A stretch of DNA of 32,232 bases, taken from Streptomyces sp. OR43 (GTDB taxonomy: Bacteria > Actinomycetota > Actinomycetes > Streptomycetales > Streptomycetaceae). The stretch covers positions 910,719-942,950 of the forward strand of contig NZ_RDBK01000043.1 of assembly GCF_008042275.1 (NCBI RefSeq), given 5' to 3'. The position numbers and the translations under genes are program-made. Positions 17,543 to 25,800 of the stretch are shown here, in pieces. Below the pieces are notes generated by a model. That model saw nothing but the letters and a program-made list of their open reading frames with translations, had not been told where the DNA came from and searched no databases. Within the stretch, counting starts at the first letter, position 1. Every line of letters starts with the position of its first letter.

Positions 17543-18874
17543 CTACGGGCTGTCCCCGCCATCCGCGAGCTGGCCGCGACGGGGGCCGGTGCCGGCCTTC
17601 ACGACCCGGCTGACGGGCTCCCGTACGACCTCGGTGGCCAGTACCCGGGGCTTCTGCCGGACGCCGTTGACGGTCCGCAGGGCGTACATCACGCGCCGCG
17701 AACCGTCCCGCCCCTCCCGCTCGACGCGCTCCGTACCGGCGGGGAGCGCCCGGTCCCCGGACCGTTCCACGGCGTACGGCAGCAGCTCCTCGCGCACCAC
17801 CCGGGTCGTCGTGATCCGGAGCACGGAGACGGTCTGGCCCTCGCGGGGGAAGCTCTCCGGGGCGACGGAGGTGGTGTCCTCGCCGTGCAGGACGATGCCG
17901 GCCCGGGCGACGGCCTCGCGGACGGTGGCGGCGTTGGTGCGGACGGTGTGCTCGCGGCCGTCGGCCATGACGGTGACGGTGCGCTCGGTGCGCACGTCCA
18001 GGCTCAGCCCGGTGCGCCCGATCGGCGCGGACCGGGAGACGGAGAGGTAGGCCCCGTCGGCCCGCACGCCGAGCCGGCGCAGCGCGGCGCCGACGGTGGG
18101 CTCGGAGGTCCAGACGCGGCGCCGCACCCCGTCGAGCGTGAGCGTCACCGGACGCGGGCCGCCGACCGTGACCACGTCGCCGTCGCCGAGGCGGGTACCG
18201 GGGGCCGGGGACACCGCCGTGCCGTCCTCGGCGTCGACGCCCTGTTCGGCGAGGAGTTCACCGACGTCGTCCGCGAAGGTGTGCAGGGTGCGGGGCTGTC
18301 CGTCGACGTCCAGCGTCACCGCCTTGTCCTCGGCGACGAACGCGGTCGTCCCGCCCGCCAGGAACGCGACCACGAGGGCCTGCGGCACCAGGCGGCGCAG
18401 CTGCTCGGGCCGGACGGTCACCCGCCGCCGGGCGCCCCGTCGCGCCCCGGACCGGCCGCCCGGGGCCGGCACGGTGAGCGCGGTGACGGTGGGGGCCTGC
18501 GCGGTGCGGGCCGGGCCGCCGAGCGCGGCGGCGGTCCGCCCGGCAGGCAGGTCGACGGCGGTCGGCGTGCGCCGGGGCCAGGCGGCGAGCGTCAGCTCCT
18601 CGTGCGGCGGCACGGGGGACGGGCCCGGCACAATGACGGTGGCCTGCTGCACGGGGGACGGGCCCGGCACGACGACGGTGGCCTGCTGCACGGGGGACGG
18701 ACCCGGCACGACGACGGTGGCCTGCTGCACGGGGGACGGACCCGGCACGACGACGGTGGCCTGCTGCACGGGGGACGGACCCGGCACGACGACGGTGGCC
18801 GGTCCCCGCGTCCCGGCCGCCGCCGCACGCCCCCTGCCGCGTGCCGCGCGGTGACTGCCCTGCGAATTGCTCAC
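17543..18874 (-). CDS. RpfB/YabE-like DUF348-G5 surface protein without a lytic domain
   Basis: The 443-residue protein has a variable N-terminus with about five 13-residue PGPSPVQQATVVV units (residues 25-90), a basic stretch, one membrane helix (about 165-182), three DUF348 units (about 184-338) and a G5 domain (about 352-427). It then ends at SP. Related RpfB proteins continue into a lysozyme-like Rpf domain, which is absent here, so it may bind cell wall without cutting it. The start GTG at 18874 has a GGAG site 8-9 nt upstream; an ATG at 18955 is less likely. The position between tatD and rsmA is the classical one for rpfB/yabE. Confidence 0.9.
   Translation of the reverse strand: MSNSQGSHRAARGRGRAAAAGTRGPATVVVPGPSPVQQATVVVPGPSPVQQATVVVPGPSPVQQATVVVPGPSPVQQATVIVPGPSPVPPHEELTLAAWPRRTPTAVDLPAGRTAAALGGPARTAQAPTVTALTVPAPGGRSGARRGARRRVTVRPEQLRRLVPQALVVAFLAGGTTAFVAEDKAVTLDVDGQPRTLHTFADDVGELLAEQGVDAEDGTAVSPAPGTRLGDGDVVTVGGPRPVTLTLDGVRRRVWTSEPTVGAALRRLGVRADGAYLSVSRSAPIGRTGLSLDVRTERTVTVMADGREHTVRTNAATVREAVARAGIVLHGEDTTSVAPESFPREGQTVSVLRITTTRVVREELLPYAVERSGDRALPAGTERVEREGRDGSRRVMYALRTVNGVRQKPRVLATEVVREPVSRVVKAGTGPRRGQLADGGDSP
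18611..18800. repeat. 39-bp tandem repeat, about five copies, in the RpfB-like gene
   Basis: Units begin at 18611, 18650, 18689, 18728 and 18767 and are nearly identical (CACGGGGGACGG(A/G)CCCGGC then a GACGGTGGCCTGCTG part). Only a few substitutions separate them, so expansion is recent or homogenised. Each encodes 13 residues (PGPSPVQQATVVV). Confidence 0.95.
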
Positions 18875-18989
18875 GACGCTCGCTCCAGAAGATCCGTACC
18901 GGCCCGGCTCACTCTTGGCGCCCGGGACGATAGCGGAGCGACGGTGACTCTCCAAAGCGGCGCGACTACGTACCGTCGCGACCCATCGG

Positions 18990-19856
18990 TCAGTAGTCGA
19001 ACGCGCGAGCCGTATTGTCGGCGATCGCCGACGCCAGGGTGTCCTCGTCGACGCCCTTCACCGCCGCCATGGCGCGCAGCGTGACCGGAATCAGGTACGG
19101 CGCGTTAGGCCGTCCGCGGTACGGGGCGGGGGTGAGGAAGGGCGCGTCGGTCTCGACGAGGACCAGTTCGACCGGCGCCACGGCCAGCGCGTCACGCAGC
19201 GGCTGGGCGTTCTTGAACGTCATGTTGCCCGCGAAGGACATGAAGTACCCGGCGTCCGCGCAGATCCGGGCCATGTCGGCGTCGCCGGAGTAGCAGTGGA
19301 AGACGGTCCGCTCGGGGGCGCCCGCGTCGGCCAGGATGCGCAGCACATCCGCGTGCGCCTCGCGATCGTGGATGACGAGCGCCTTGCCGTGCCGTTTGGC
19401 GATCTCGATGTGGGCCCGGAACGACTCCTCCTGGGCCGCCATGCCTTCGGGGCCGGTCCGGAAGTAGTCGAGTCCGGTCTCGCCGACGCCGCGTACGTGG
19501 TCCAGCGCGGCCAGCGCGTCGATCTCCGCGAGCGCCTCGTGCAGCGCGGCGGTCCCGCCACCCTCGCGTGCGCCCTGCCGGGACCAGCTGTCCGGGTCCC
19601 CGAGCACGATCCGCGGCGCCTCGTTGGGGTGCAGTGCCACCGCCGCGTACACACTCGCGTGCGCCGCCGCGGTCTCGGCGGCCCAGCGCGAGCCCTTCAC
19701 GTCGCAGCCCACCTGGATCACGGTCGTCACGTTCACCGCCGCGGCCCTGGCCAAGCCCTCCTCGACGGTGCCGTCCTGCATGTCCAGGTGGGTGTGCGAG
19801 TCGGCGACCGGGACCCGGAGGGGCTCGGGCAGCGGCGGGGCTTCGGAACGGCTCAT
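18990..19856 (-). CDS. tatD: TatD-family metal-dependent deoxyribonuclease
   Basis: The 288-residue protein is a TIM-barrel hydrolase of the TatD family, members of which are 3'-5' DNases and possibly act in DNA repair. Metal ligands are visible in ADSHTHLD (H21, H23), GETGLDY, VIHDREAH, FHCYSGD and VETDAPFLTP. The ATG at 19856 places the first metal motif at residue 18, as usual. The ribosome-binding site is weak. It sits upstream of the RpfB-like gene in a conserved order. Confidence 0.94.
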   Translation of the reverse strand: MSRSEAPPLPEPLRVPVADSHTHLDMQDGTVEEGLARAAAVNVTTVIQVGCDVKGSRWAAETAAAHASVYAAVALHPNEAPRIVLGDPDSWSRQGAREGGGTAALHEALAEIDALAALDHVRGVGETGLDYFRTGPEGMAAQEESFRAHIEIAKRHGKALVIHDREAHADVLRILADAGAPERTVFHCYSGDADMARICADAGYFMSFAGNMTFKNAQPLRDALAVAPVELVLVETDAPFLTPAPYRGRPNAPYLIPVTLRAMAAVKGVDEDTLASAIADNTARAFDY

Positions 19857-19921
19857 GGCCACGATCGTACGAGGACCGCGGCCGGGAACGTCACCGCGCG
19901 GGCGTAACCACCCGCGGGCGG

Positions 19922-20314
19922 TCACCTGCGGTGGAACGGGTGGAGCAGGTCGGACAGGTGCCAGTGGTGGTCACCGGCGGGCGCGACGGTCGCGGCCACG
20001 GGCTCGTCCTCCGGCACGCCGGCCTGCGGCGGTCCGGCGGGCGACTGGACGCGGTTCTGGTTCTGGAGCAGCTGCTGCACCGTGGACACCCGTCCGGCCC
20101 GCATGATCCGTACGACATGCCCGCCGCAGTTCGTGCAGGTCGGCGTGGAGAGCGGCGACGGCACACGTTCGCCGTCGGCCTTGTAGACGACGAACGCGTT
20201 GTTGGAGGCGTCGACGTGGTGCTCTATTTCGTAGGCCTGTTCCCAGCCGTATCCACACCTCATGCACGCGAAGGCATACGCCTCGTGCACGGTGGTTGCT
20301 GCGATCTCGCTCAT
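19922..20314 (-). CDS. zinc-ribbon protein of unknown function
   Basis: The 130-residue protein has two CxxC pairs (CMRC at 17-20 and CTNC at 60-63), which should form one zinc ribbon, followed by a flexible Gln/Pro-rich tail ending in HHWHLSDLLHPFHRR. The His-rich end could also bind metal. The ATG at 20314 has GAGGAG 6 nt upstream. No catalytic motif is visible. It lies between rsmI and tatD, all leftward. Confidence 0.85.
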   Translation of the reverse strand: MSEIAATTVHEAYAFACMRCGYGWEQAYEIEHHVDASNNAFVVYKADGERVPSPLSTPTCTNCGGHVVRIMRAGRVSTVQQLLQNQNRVQSPAGPPQAGVPEDEPVAATVAPAGDHHWHLSDLLHPFHRR

Positions 20315-20324
20315 GCCTGCTCCT

Positions 20325-20341
20325 CTTGTCCGCCGGACAAG
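20325..20341. promoter_or_regulatory. operator-like dyad at the ribosome-binding site of the zinc-ribbon gene
   Basis: CTTGTCC-GCC-GGACAAG is a perfect 7-bp dyad overlapping the end of the GAGGAG ribosome-binding site. It could be a repressor site or an RNA hairpin limiting translation. Confidence 0.4.
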
Positions 20342-20425
20342 CACTCCGGAGAATGCGTCCTGGATCCAGTGGACGCCTTTACCGGCGGGAGCGCACCGGG
20401 CCCTGTCGAGTGTTGGAGCGGTTTT

Positions 20426-20448
20426 GGCCTTCTCGTGGCAAAAAGGCC
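20426..20448 (-). terminator. possible rsmI terminator
   Basis: GGCCTT (20426-20431) and AAGGCC (20443-20448) form a short stem downstream of the rsmI stop at 20474. The stem is only 6 bp. Confidence 0.35.
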
Positions 20449-20473
20449 CGGAACGCGGCTCGCGCTTTGCTAT

Positions 20474-21361
20474 TCACGATAGTCCTTTACCTTCCGCCGG
20501 GCCGGTCCGAGCAGCATTCTTTGCCGCGACGACCGCGTCGAACACCTCGCGTTTGGGCAGCCCCGCCGCGGCGGCGACGGCGGCGATCGCCTCCTTGCGC
20601 CGCTCCCCCGCCTCCTCACGCACCTGCACCCTGCGCACCAGCTCGTCGGCGTCCAGTTCCTCGGCCCCGGAGTCGGCCGCGCCCTCGACGACGACGGTGA
20701 TCTCGCCGCGGACGCCTTCGGCCGCCCAGACGGCGAGCTCGCCGAGCGGGCCGCGCTTCACTTCCTCGTACGTCTTGGTCAGCTCACGGCACACGGCGGC
20801 GCGCCGGTCGGCGCCGAAGACCTCGGCCATGGCGGCGAGGGTGTCGTCGAGCCGGTGCGGGGCCTCGAAGAACACCATGGTGCGGCGCTCGTCGGCGACC
20901 TCGCGGAGCTTGCCGAGGCGCTCACCGGCCTTGCGCGGCAGGAAGCCCTCGAAGCAGAACCGGTCCACCGGCAGCGCGGACAGCGCGAGCGCGGTGAGCA
21001 CCGCCGACGGGCCCGGCACCGCCGTGACCCTGATGTCCTTCTCCACGGCCGCGGCGACCAGCCGGTAGCCCGGGTCGGACACGGACGGCATCCCCGCGTC
21101 CGTGACCAGCAGCACCCGGGCGCCGCCCAGCAGCGCGTCGACGAGTTCGGGCGTACGGGCGGTCTCGTTGCCCTCGAAATAGGAGACGACACGCCCCGTC
21201 GTGTGGATGCCCAGCGCCTGGGTCAGCCGGCGGAGCCGGCGGGTGTCCTCCGCGGCGACGACATCGGCCGTCTCCAGTTCTGCGGCGAGGCGTGGCGGGG
21301 CGTCCGCCACATCGCCGATGGGGGTCCCTGCGAGTACCAGCGTTCCAGTCGTTCCAGTCAC
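20474..21361 (-). CDS. rsmI: 16S rRNA (cytidine1402-2'-O)-methyltransferase RsmI
   Basis: RsmI methylates the 2'-O of C1402 in the 16S rRNA decoding centre. The 295-residue protein shows the tetrapyrrole-methylase fold signatures GTPIGD near the N-terminus, VVAAEDTR, VTDAGMPSVSDPG and VPGPSAVLTAL, all typical of RsmI. The GTG at 21361 is preferred to the ATG at 21370 because the GGGAGG site lies 9 nt before the GTG but directly against the ATG. The gene is divergent from pmt. Confidence 0.94.
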   Translation of the reverse strand: MTGTTGTLVLAGTPIGDVADAPPRLAAELETADVVAAEDTRRLRRLTQALGIHTTGRVVSYFEGNETARTPELVDALLGGARVLLVTDAGMPSVSDPGYRLVAAAVEKDIRVTAVPGPSAVLTALALSALPVDRFCFEGFLPRKAGERLGKLREVADERRTMVFFEAPHRLDDTLAAMAEVFGADRRAAVCRELTKTYEEVKRGPLGELAVWAAEGVRGEITVVVEGAADSGAEELDADELVRRVQVREEAGERRKEAIAAVAAAAGLPKREVFDAVVAAKNAARTGPAEGKGLS

Positions 21362-21411
21362 AACGTCCATCCTCCCAGCACGGGCGACAGCACTCGCACA
21401 GATGCGTTCCC

Positions 21412-21424
21412 TACGATGGCGCGG
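21412..21424 (+). promoter_or_regulatory. putative leaderless promoter of pmt
   Basis: A TACGAT hexamer at 21412-21417 ends 6 nt before the GTG at 21424, which places the expected transcription start on the start codon. No ribosome-binding site is seen. The -35 region is not obvious. Confidence 0.45.
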
Positions 21425-23202
21425 TGACGAGTACTGCGCCCGAAGCCCGGCAGGGCCAAGACGCCGGGGAACAGCACGGCCCGGAGCCGACTTCCTGGCA
21501 GCAGCGGCTGCGCCGCTTCGGCCATTTCGCGCGCCCCGGTATCGGGCTGCGGGAGCGGCTTGTTCCGCCGTACACCCGCCCCGGGGGCCAGGTGTGGGCG
21601 GTGCTCGCGGTGCCCCCGCCGGTCGCGGAGCGGCTGGTGCGCTGGTCGGCCTGGGGCGGTCCGCTGCTCGTCGCGGCGGTCGCCGGGGTGCTGCGGTTCT
21701 GGAACCTGGGCAGCCCGCACGCGGTGATATTCGATGAGACGTACTACGCCAAGGACTCCTGGGCCCTCGTCCAGCAGGGCTACGAGGGTTCGTGGCCCAA
21801 GGACGTCGACAAACTGATCCTCAACGACCCGTCGCAGGTGCCGGTCCCGACCGATCCGGGATATGTGGTGCACCCGCCGGTCGGCAAGTGGATCATCGGG
21901 ATCGGTGAGCAGCTGTTCGGTTTCACGCCGTTCGGCTGGCGGTTCATGGTCGCCGTGCTCGGCACGCTGTCGGTGCTGATGCTGTGCCGGATCGGCCGCA
22001 GGCTGTTCCGCTCGACGTTCCTGGGCTGCCTGGCGGGCGCGCTGCTCGCGGTGGACGGGCTGCACTTCGTGATGAGCCGCACCGCGCTGCTCGACCTGGT
22101 GCTGATGTTCTTCGTGCTGGCCTCGTTCGGCTGTCTGCTGATCGACCGGGACTGGGCCAGACGCAAGCTCGCCGCCGCGCTGCCCGTCGACGAGGACGGC
22201 GTGCTGCGGCCGGACGCGGGGATCGCGGAAGGGCTGCGGCTGGGCTGGCGCCCGTGGCGGATCGCGGCCGGGATCTCGCTCGGCCTGGCGTTCGCCACCA
22301 AGTGGAACGGGCTGTACATCATGGTCGCGTTCGGCCTGATGACGGTGTTGTGGGACGTGGGCGCGCGGCGGACGGCGGGCGCGGTGCAGCCGTACAAGGC
22401 GGTGCTGAAGCGGGACCTGGTGCCGGCGTTCGTCTCCACGGTGCCGGTCGCGGTGCTCACGTACCTCGTCTCGTGGACCGGCTGGATCATCCACGACGAC
22501 CCCGACCGGCACGGCTACTACCGGGACTGGGCGGCGACCGACGGCAAGGGCGGCAACTGGACCTGGCTGCCGGACTGGCTGCGCAGCCTGTGGCACTACG
22601 AGAACCAGGTCTACGAGTTCCATGTGAACCTAACGTCCGGTCACACCTACCAGTCCAATCCATGGAGCTGGATCGTGCTGGGCCGCCCCGTCTCGTACTT
22701 CTACGAGGAGCAGAACGGCTGCGTCCAGTCGTCGACCGGCAAGTGCGCCCGCGAGGTACTGGCACTCGGGACGCCGCTGCTGTGGTGGGCCGCCTGCTTC
22801 GCCCTGCTGTACGTGCTGTGGCGCTGGTTCTTCCGCCGCGACTGGCGGGCGGGCGCGATCGCCTGCGGCGTGGCGGCGGGGTGGGTGCCGTGGTTCCTGT
22901 ACCAGGAACGCACCATTTTCCTTTTCTACGCGGTCGTGTTCGTGCCGTTCCTCTGCCTGGCGGTCGCGATGATGATCGGCGCGATGCTGGGCCCTGCGGC
23001 GGGCACCGGGGAGAAGTACGAACTGGGCCTGGCCAAGAGCGATCCATCAGGTGAACGGCGCCGGACGGTGGGGGCCGTGGCGGCCGGCGTACTGGTCCTC
23101 CTGATCATCTGGAATTTCATTTACTTCTGGCCGCTGTATACGGGGACCCCGATTCCGGAGGATTCCTGGCGGGATCGCATGTGGCTGGATACCTGGATTT
23201 GA
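21424..23202 (+). CDS. pmt: protein O-mannosyltransferase (Pmt, GT39 family)
   Basis: This 592-residue multispanning membrane enzyme transfers mannose from polyprenyl-phosphate-mannose to Ser/Thr of proteins during export. The catalytic acidic pair is in VIFDETYYAKD (D104, E105), followed by the HPPVGKW segment and about ten hydrophobic helices; WHYENQVYEFH and SNPWSW in the C-terminal half are also family-typical. The GTG at 21424 is chosen because the upstream extension would run through the rsmI leader. In S. coelicolor the orthologue is needed for glycoprotein formation, phage phiC31 infection and normal resistance to cell-wall antibiotics (known); the same role here is inference. Confidence 0.94.
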   Translation: MTSTAPEARQGQDAGEQHGPEPTSWQQRLRRFGHFARPGIGLRERLVPPYTRPGGQVWAVLAVPPPVAERLVRWSAWGGPLLVAAVAGVLRFWNLGSPHAVIFDETYYAKDSWALVQQGYEGSWPKDVDKLILNDPSQVPVPTDPGYVVHPPVGKWIIGIGEQLFGFTPFGWRFMVAVLGTLSVLMLCRIGRRLFRSTFLGCLAGALLAVDGLHFVMSRTALLDLVLMFFVLASFGCLLIDRDWARRKLAAALPVDEDGVLRPDAGIAEGLRLGWRPWRIAAGISLGLAFATKWNGLYIMVAFGLMTVLWDVGARRTAGAVQPYKAVLKRDLVPAFVSTVPVAVLTYLVSWTGWIIHDDPDRHGYYRDWAATDGKGGNWTWLPDWLRSLWHYENQVYEFHVNLTSGHTYQSNPWSWIVLGRPVSYFYEEQNGCVQSSTGKCAREVLALGTPLLWWAACFALLYVLWRWFFRRDWRAGAIACGVAAGWVPWFLYQERTIFLFYAVVFVPFLCLAVAMMIGAMLGPAAGTGEKYELGLAKSDPSGERRRTVGAVAAGVLVLLIIWNFIYFWPLYTGTPIPEDSWRDRMWLDTWI

Positions 23203-23285
23203 CCGGTCTGTTCACACTGCACCGGATCGCATTCCGATAACAACCTGCTCGGCTGTCACGGCAGTCCCGTAAAGTGCCGGGAAAA

Positions 23286-23311
23286 GCCCCCTTGAACGTG
23301 TTCAAGGGGGC
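23286..23311. terminator. 12-bp hairpin between pmt and the PBP gene
   Basis: GCCCCCTTGAAC (23286-23297) and its complement (23300-23311) flank a 2-nt gap. It is a terminator-like stem but ends only 24 nt before the PBP start, so it must also lie in, or at the 5' end of, the PBP transcript. Confidence 0.7.
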
Positions 23312-23335
23312 CTCCTGGGGAGGGGGACTGCAGGG

Positions 23336-24988
23336 ATGCGCAGTGGAGTGAAGGTAGCCGTGGTCGGCGGGGTGTTCGCCGTCGTGGTCGGCGGAGTGGG
23401 GTACGGGGCGTACAACGTCCTGGACGGGCTCGGCGACAGCGGGGTCGGGGGCGGTACGGACGCCAAGGCCACCTCGTCCGAGGTGAAGACCGGCCCGGTC
23501 ACCGAGGACGAGATAGCCGAGACGTCGAAGGCGTTCCTCGCCGCGTGGGCGAAGGGCGAGGCGACCGTCGCGGCCGGACTCACCAACAACAAGGGCGACG
23601 CCGAGCCCGCACTGGCCGGCTACAGCGAATCGGCCCATGTCACCCGGGCCGTGATCACGCCGGGTCCGGCGACCGGCTCGAAGGTGCCGTTCACGGTCAA
23701 GGCGACGGTCTCCTACGAGGGGACGACGAAGCCCTGGACGTACGCCTCCGAGCTCACCGTCGTACGCGGTCTGACCACGGGCCGCCCGCTCGTCGACTGG
23801 GCTCCCTCCGTGATCCATCCGGAGCTGGGCAAGGGCGAGTCGCTGGAGACCGGCGAGTCGAAGACCGCGTCGATCGAGGCCGTCGACCGCAACGGCAACG
23901 TGCTCACCAAGGAGAAGTACCCGTCGCTGGGCGGCATCCTGGACGAGCTGCGCAAGAAGTACGGCCAGAAGGCCGGCGGCACCACGGGCATCGAGACCTG
24001 GATCAACAGCGCGAACGCCGACGGTGCGGACCAGACCCTGCTGACCCTGGTCAAGGGGAAGCCGGGCCGCGTTCCGACGACACTGGACGCGGGAATCCAG
24101 GCGGCGGCCGAGAAGGCCGTGAAGAAGTACGACAAGTCGTCCGTCGCGGCCGTCGAGCCGTCGTCCGGCGCGATCCGGGCCATCGCCAACAACCCGGCGA
24201 CCGGCTTCGAATCGGCCCGCTGGGCCAAGGTGGCTCCCGGCTCGACGATGAAGATCGTGACGGCCGCGATGATCATCCAGAACGGCCTCGGCAGCGCGAA
24301 CTCGCCGGTCGAGTGCCCGTCCACGGTGCCCTGGGAGGGCCGGGTCTTCCACAACCTGAACGACTTCTCGCTGCCGAACGCCACCCTGAAGAGGGCCTTC
24401 GCGAAGTCATGCAACACCACGTTCATCAAGCCGGTCCTGCCGCTGGGCAGGGACAAGCGGGACACGGCGCTCGGTGACGAGGCCTCGCGGTACTTCGGGA
24501 TCGGCCAGGTGTGGCAGACCGGCATCACCACGTGGGACGGCAAGGTGCCGCCCTCCGAGGGTGCGGAGACCGCCGCCTCGTTCATCGGCCAGGGCAAGAT
24601 CCAGATGAACCCGCTGAACATGGCGTCCATCACCGCGACCGCCGTCAAGGGCCGGTTCCTGCAGCCCTTCATCGTCCCGCAGACCCTGGACAACCGGAAG
24701 TTCGCCACCGCGAGCCCGCTGCCCGGGGGTGTGTCGGGCCAGCTCCGGGACATGCTGAACTACACCGCCACGAACCCCGAGGGCACCGCCACCAAGGCGA
24801 TGGCGAGCGTGGGAGGCGACAAGGGCGGCAAGACGGGCTCGTCGGAGATCGGCGGTCAGGCCACGTCCGACAGCTGGTTCACCGGATACAGCAACGACCT
24901 CGCGGCCGCGGCACTCGTCCAGTCCGGCGGCCACGGCGGGGACGCGGCCGGTCCGGTCGTCGCCGAGGTCCTGCTGGCCGGGCCGTGA
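23336..24988 (+). CDS. class B penicillin-binding protein (transpeptidase)
   Basis: The 550-residue protein has one N-terminal membrane helix (about 5-27), an NTF2-like MecA-N-type domain (about 55-160), a dimerisation region and a transpeptidase domain. The three active-site motifs are complete: STMK (S303-K306), SCN (358-360) and KTG (499-501). It cross-links peptidoglycan outside the membrane and should bind beta-lactams. The ATG at 23336 follows GGGGAGGGGG. It follows pmt and probably forms a unit with the next gene, 25 bp downstream. Confidence 0.94.
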   Translation: MRSGVKVAVVGGVFAVVVGGVGYGAYNVLDGLGDSGVGGGTDAKATSSEVKTGPVTEDEIAETSKAFLAAWAKGEATVAAGLTNNKGDAEPALAGYSESAHVTRAVITPGPATGSKVPFTVKATVSYEGTTKPWTYASELTVVRGLTTGRPLVDWAPSVIHPELGKGESLETGESKTASIEAVDRNGNVLTKEKYPSLGGILDELRKKYGQKAGGTTGIETWINSANADGADQTLLTLVKGKPGRVPTTLDAGIQAAAEKAVKKYDKSSVAAVEPSSGAIRAIANNPATGFESARWAKVAPGSTMKIVTAAMIIQNGLGSANSPVECPSTVPWEGRVFHNLNDFSLPNATLKRAFAKSCNTTFIKPVLPLGRDKRDTALGDEASRYFGIGQVWQTGITTWDGKVPPSEGAETAASFIGQGKIQMNPLNMASITATAVKGRFLQPFIVPQTLDNRKFATASPLPGGVSGQLRDMLNYTATNPEGTATKAMASVGGDKGGKTGSSEIGGQATSDSWFTGYSNDLAAAALVQSGGHGGDAAGPVVAEVLLAGP

Positions 24989-25013
24989 CCGTACGACAGG
25001 GAGAAGAAGCACC

Positions 25014-25781
25014 ATGATCGCCGGACTGCCCCTGCTGCTCGTCCTGGCCGCCCTCCTCGCCGCGGGCGCGGCCGCCCGGCAGCTCCACCGCTACCCGGGA
25101 GGCTGGAGGTTCGCGTTCGGCGGCGCCCACGCCGCCGCACGCCACGACCTCGAGACCGCGCGGAACACGCTGCGCACCCTGGAACGGGCGGCGCAGTGGG
25201 AGTTGTCCGGCGCGCAGAACGCCGTCCGGAAGGCCGGCTCCACCCACCGGCGCGAGGTCCGCAGAGCCGAGGAGCACCTCGCTTACCTGCGCGAACCGGG
25301 CCGCGGGGGCTACCGGGACGAGATCAGGGACCTCAGCCTCTACGAGCACGTGCTCGTGGCGAGCGGCACCGACGACTGGAGCGGCGACCTCCAGCTGCCG
25401 CTGCACGAGACGTCCATCCGCGCCGACCACTCCGCGTGGGAGTCCCACGTCTACCTCACCGGCCCGGACGGACGCCGGCACCTGCTGAGCTACCCGCACA
25501 CGGAGCTCGCCGAGGAGCACGTCCGCAGGTTCGTCCTCGACGTCCAGAACGCCATCGCCGCCGACAAGGCCTTCCAGCGGGACCGGCCGAGGCTCATCCG
25601 TGAGGCCGGGGCCGAGCTGCGGCGCCTGCGCGACAGCGCCGCAGGACCGACCGAGGAGGGGCGCAGGCTCGAAGAGGTCACCGCCCGTCAGAGCGGCGAC
25701 CCGCGTATCCCCCGGGCCCGCCAGGAACTCGACGCGGCCCGCGCACGCTGGCACGCTCTCACCGGCCGCCGCCCCCGCTGA
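25014..25781 (+). CDS. membrane-anchored coiled-coil protein of unknown function
   Basis: The 255-residue protein has one N-terminal hydrophobic helix (about 3-22), then a long charged helical stretch likely to form a coiled coil (about 40-95), a compact middle region, and a second Arg/Glu-rich helical part at the C-terminus. The ATG has GGGAGAAGAAG upstream and lies 25 bp after the PBP gene, so co-transcription is likely. No family is recognised. A role with the PBP at the membrane is inference from position only. Confidence 0.82.
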   Translation: MIAGLPLLLVLAALLAAGAAARQLHRYPGGWRFAFGGAHAAARHDLETARNTLRTLERAAQWELSGAQNAVRKAGSTHRREVRRAEEHLAYLREPGRGGYRDEIRDLSLYEHVLVASGTDDWSGDLQLPLHETSIRADHSAWESHVYLTGPDGRRHLLSYPHTELAEEHVRRFVLDVQNAIAADKAFQRDRPRLIREAGAELRRLRDSAAGPTEEGRRLEEVTARQSGDPRIPRARQELDAARARWHALTGRRPR

Positions 25782-25800
25782 ACGGAATCCCGGGTACCAC

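Noticed and set aside
18875..18989. Possible c-di-AMP (ydaO-type) riboswitch before the RpfB-like gene
   Set aside because: Such riboswitches control rpf genes in Streptomyces, but this 115-bp gap is short and I see none of the expected conserved structure.
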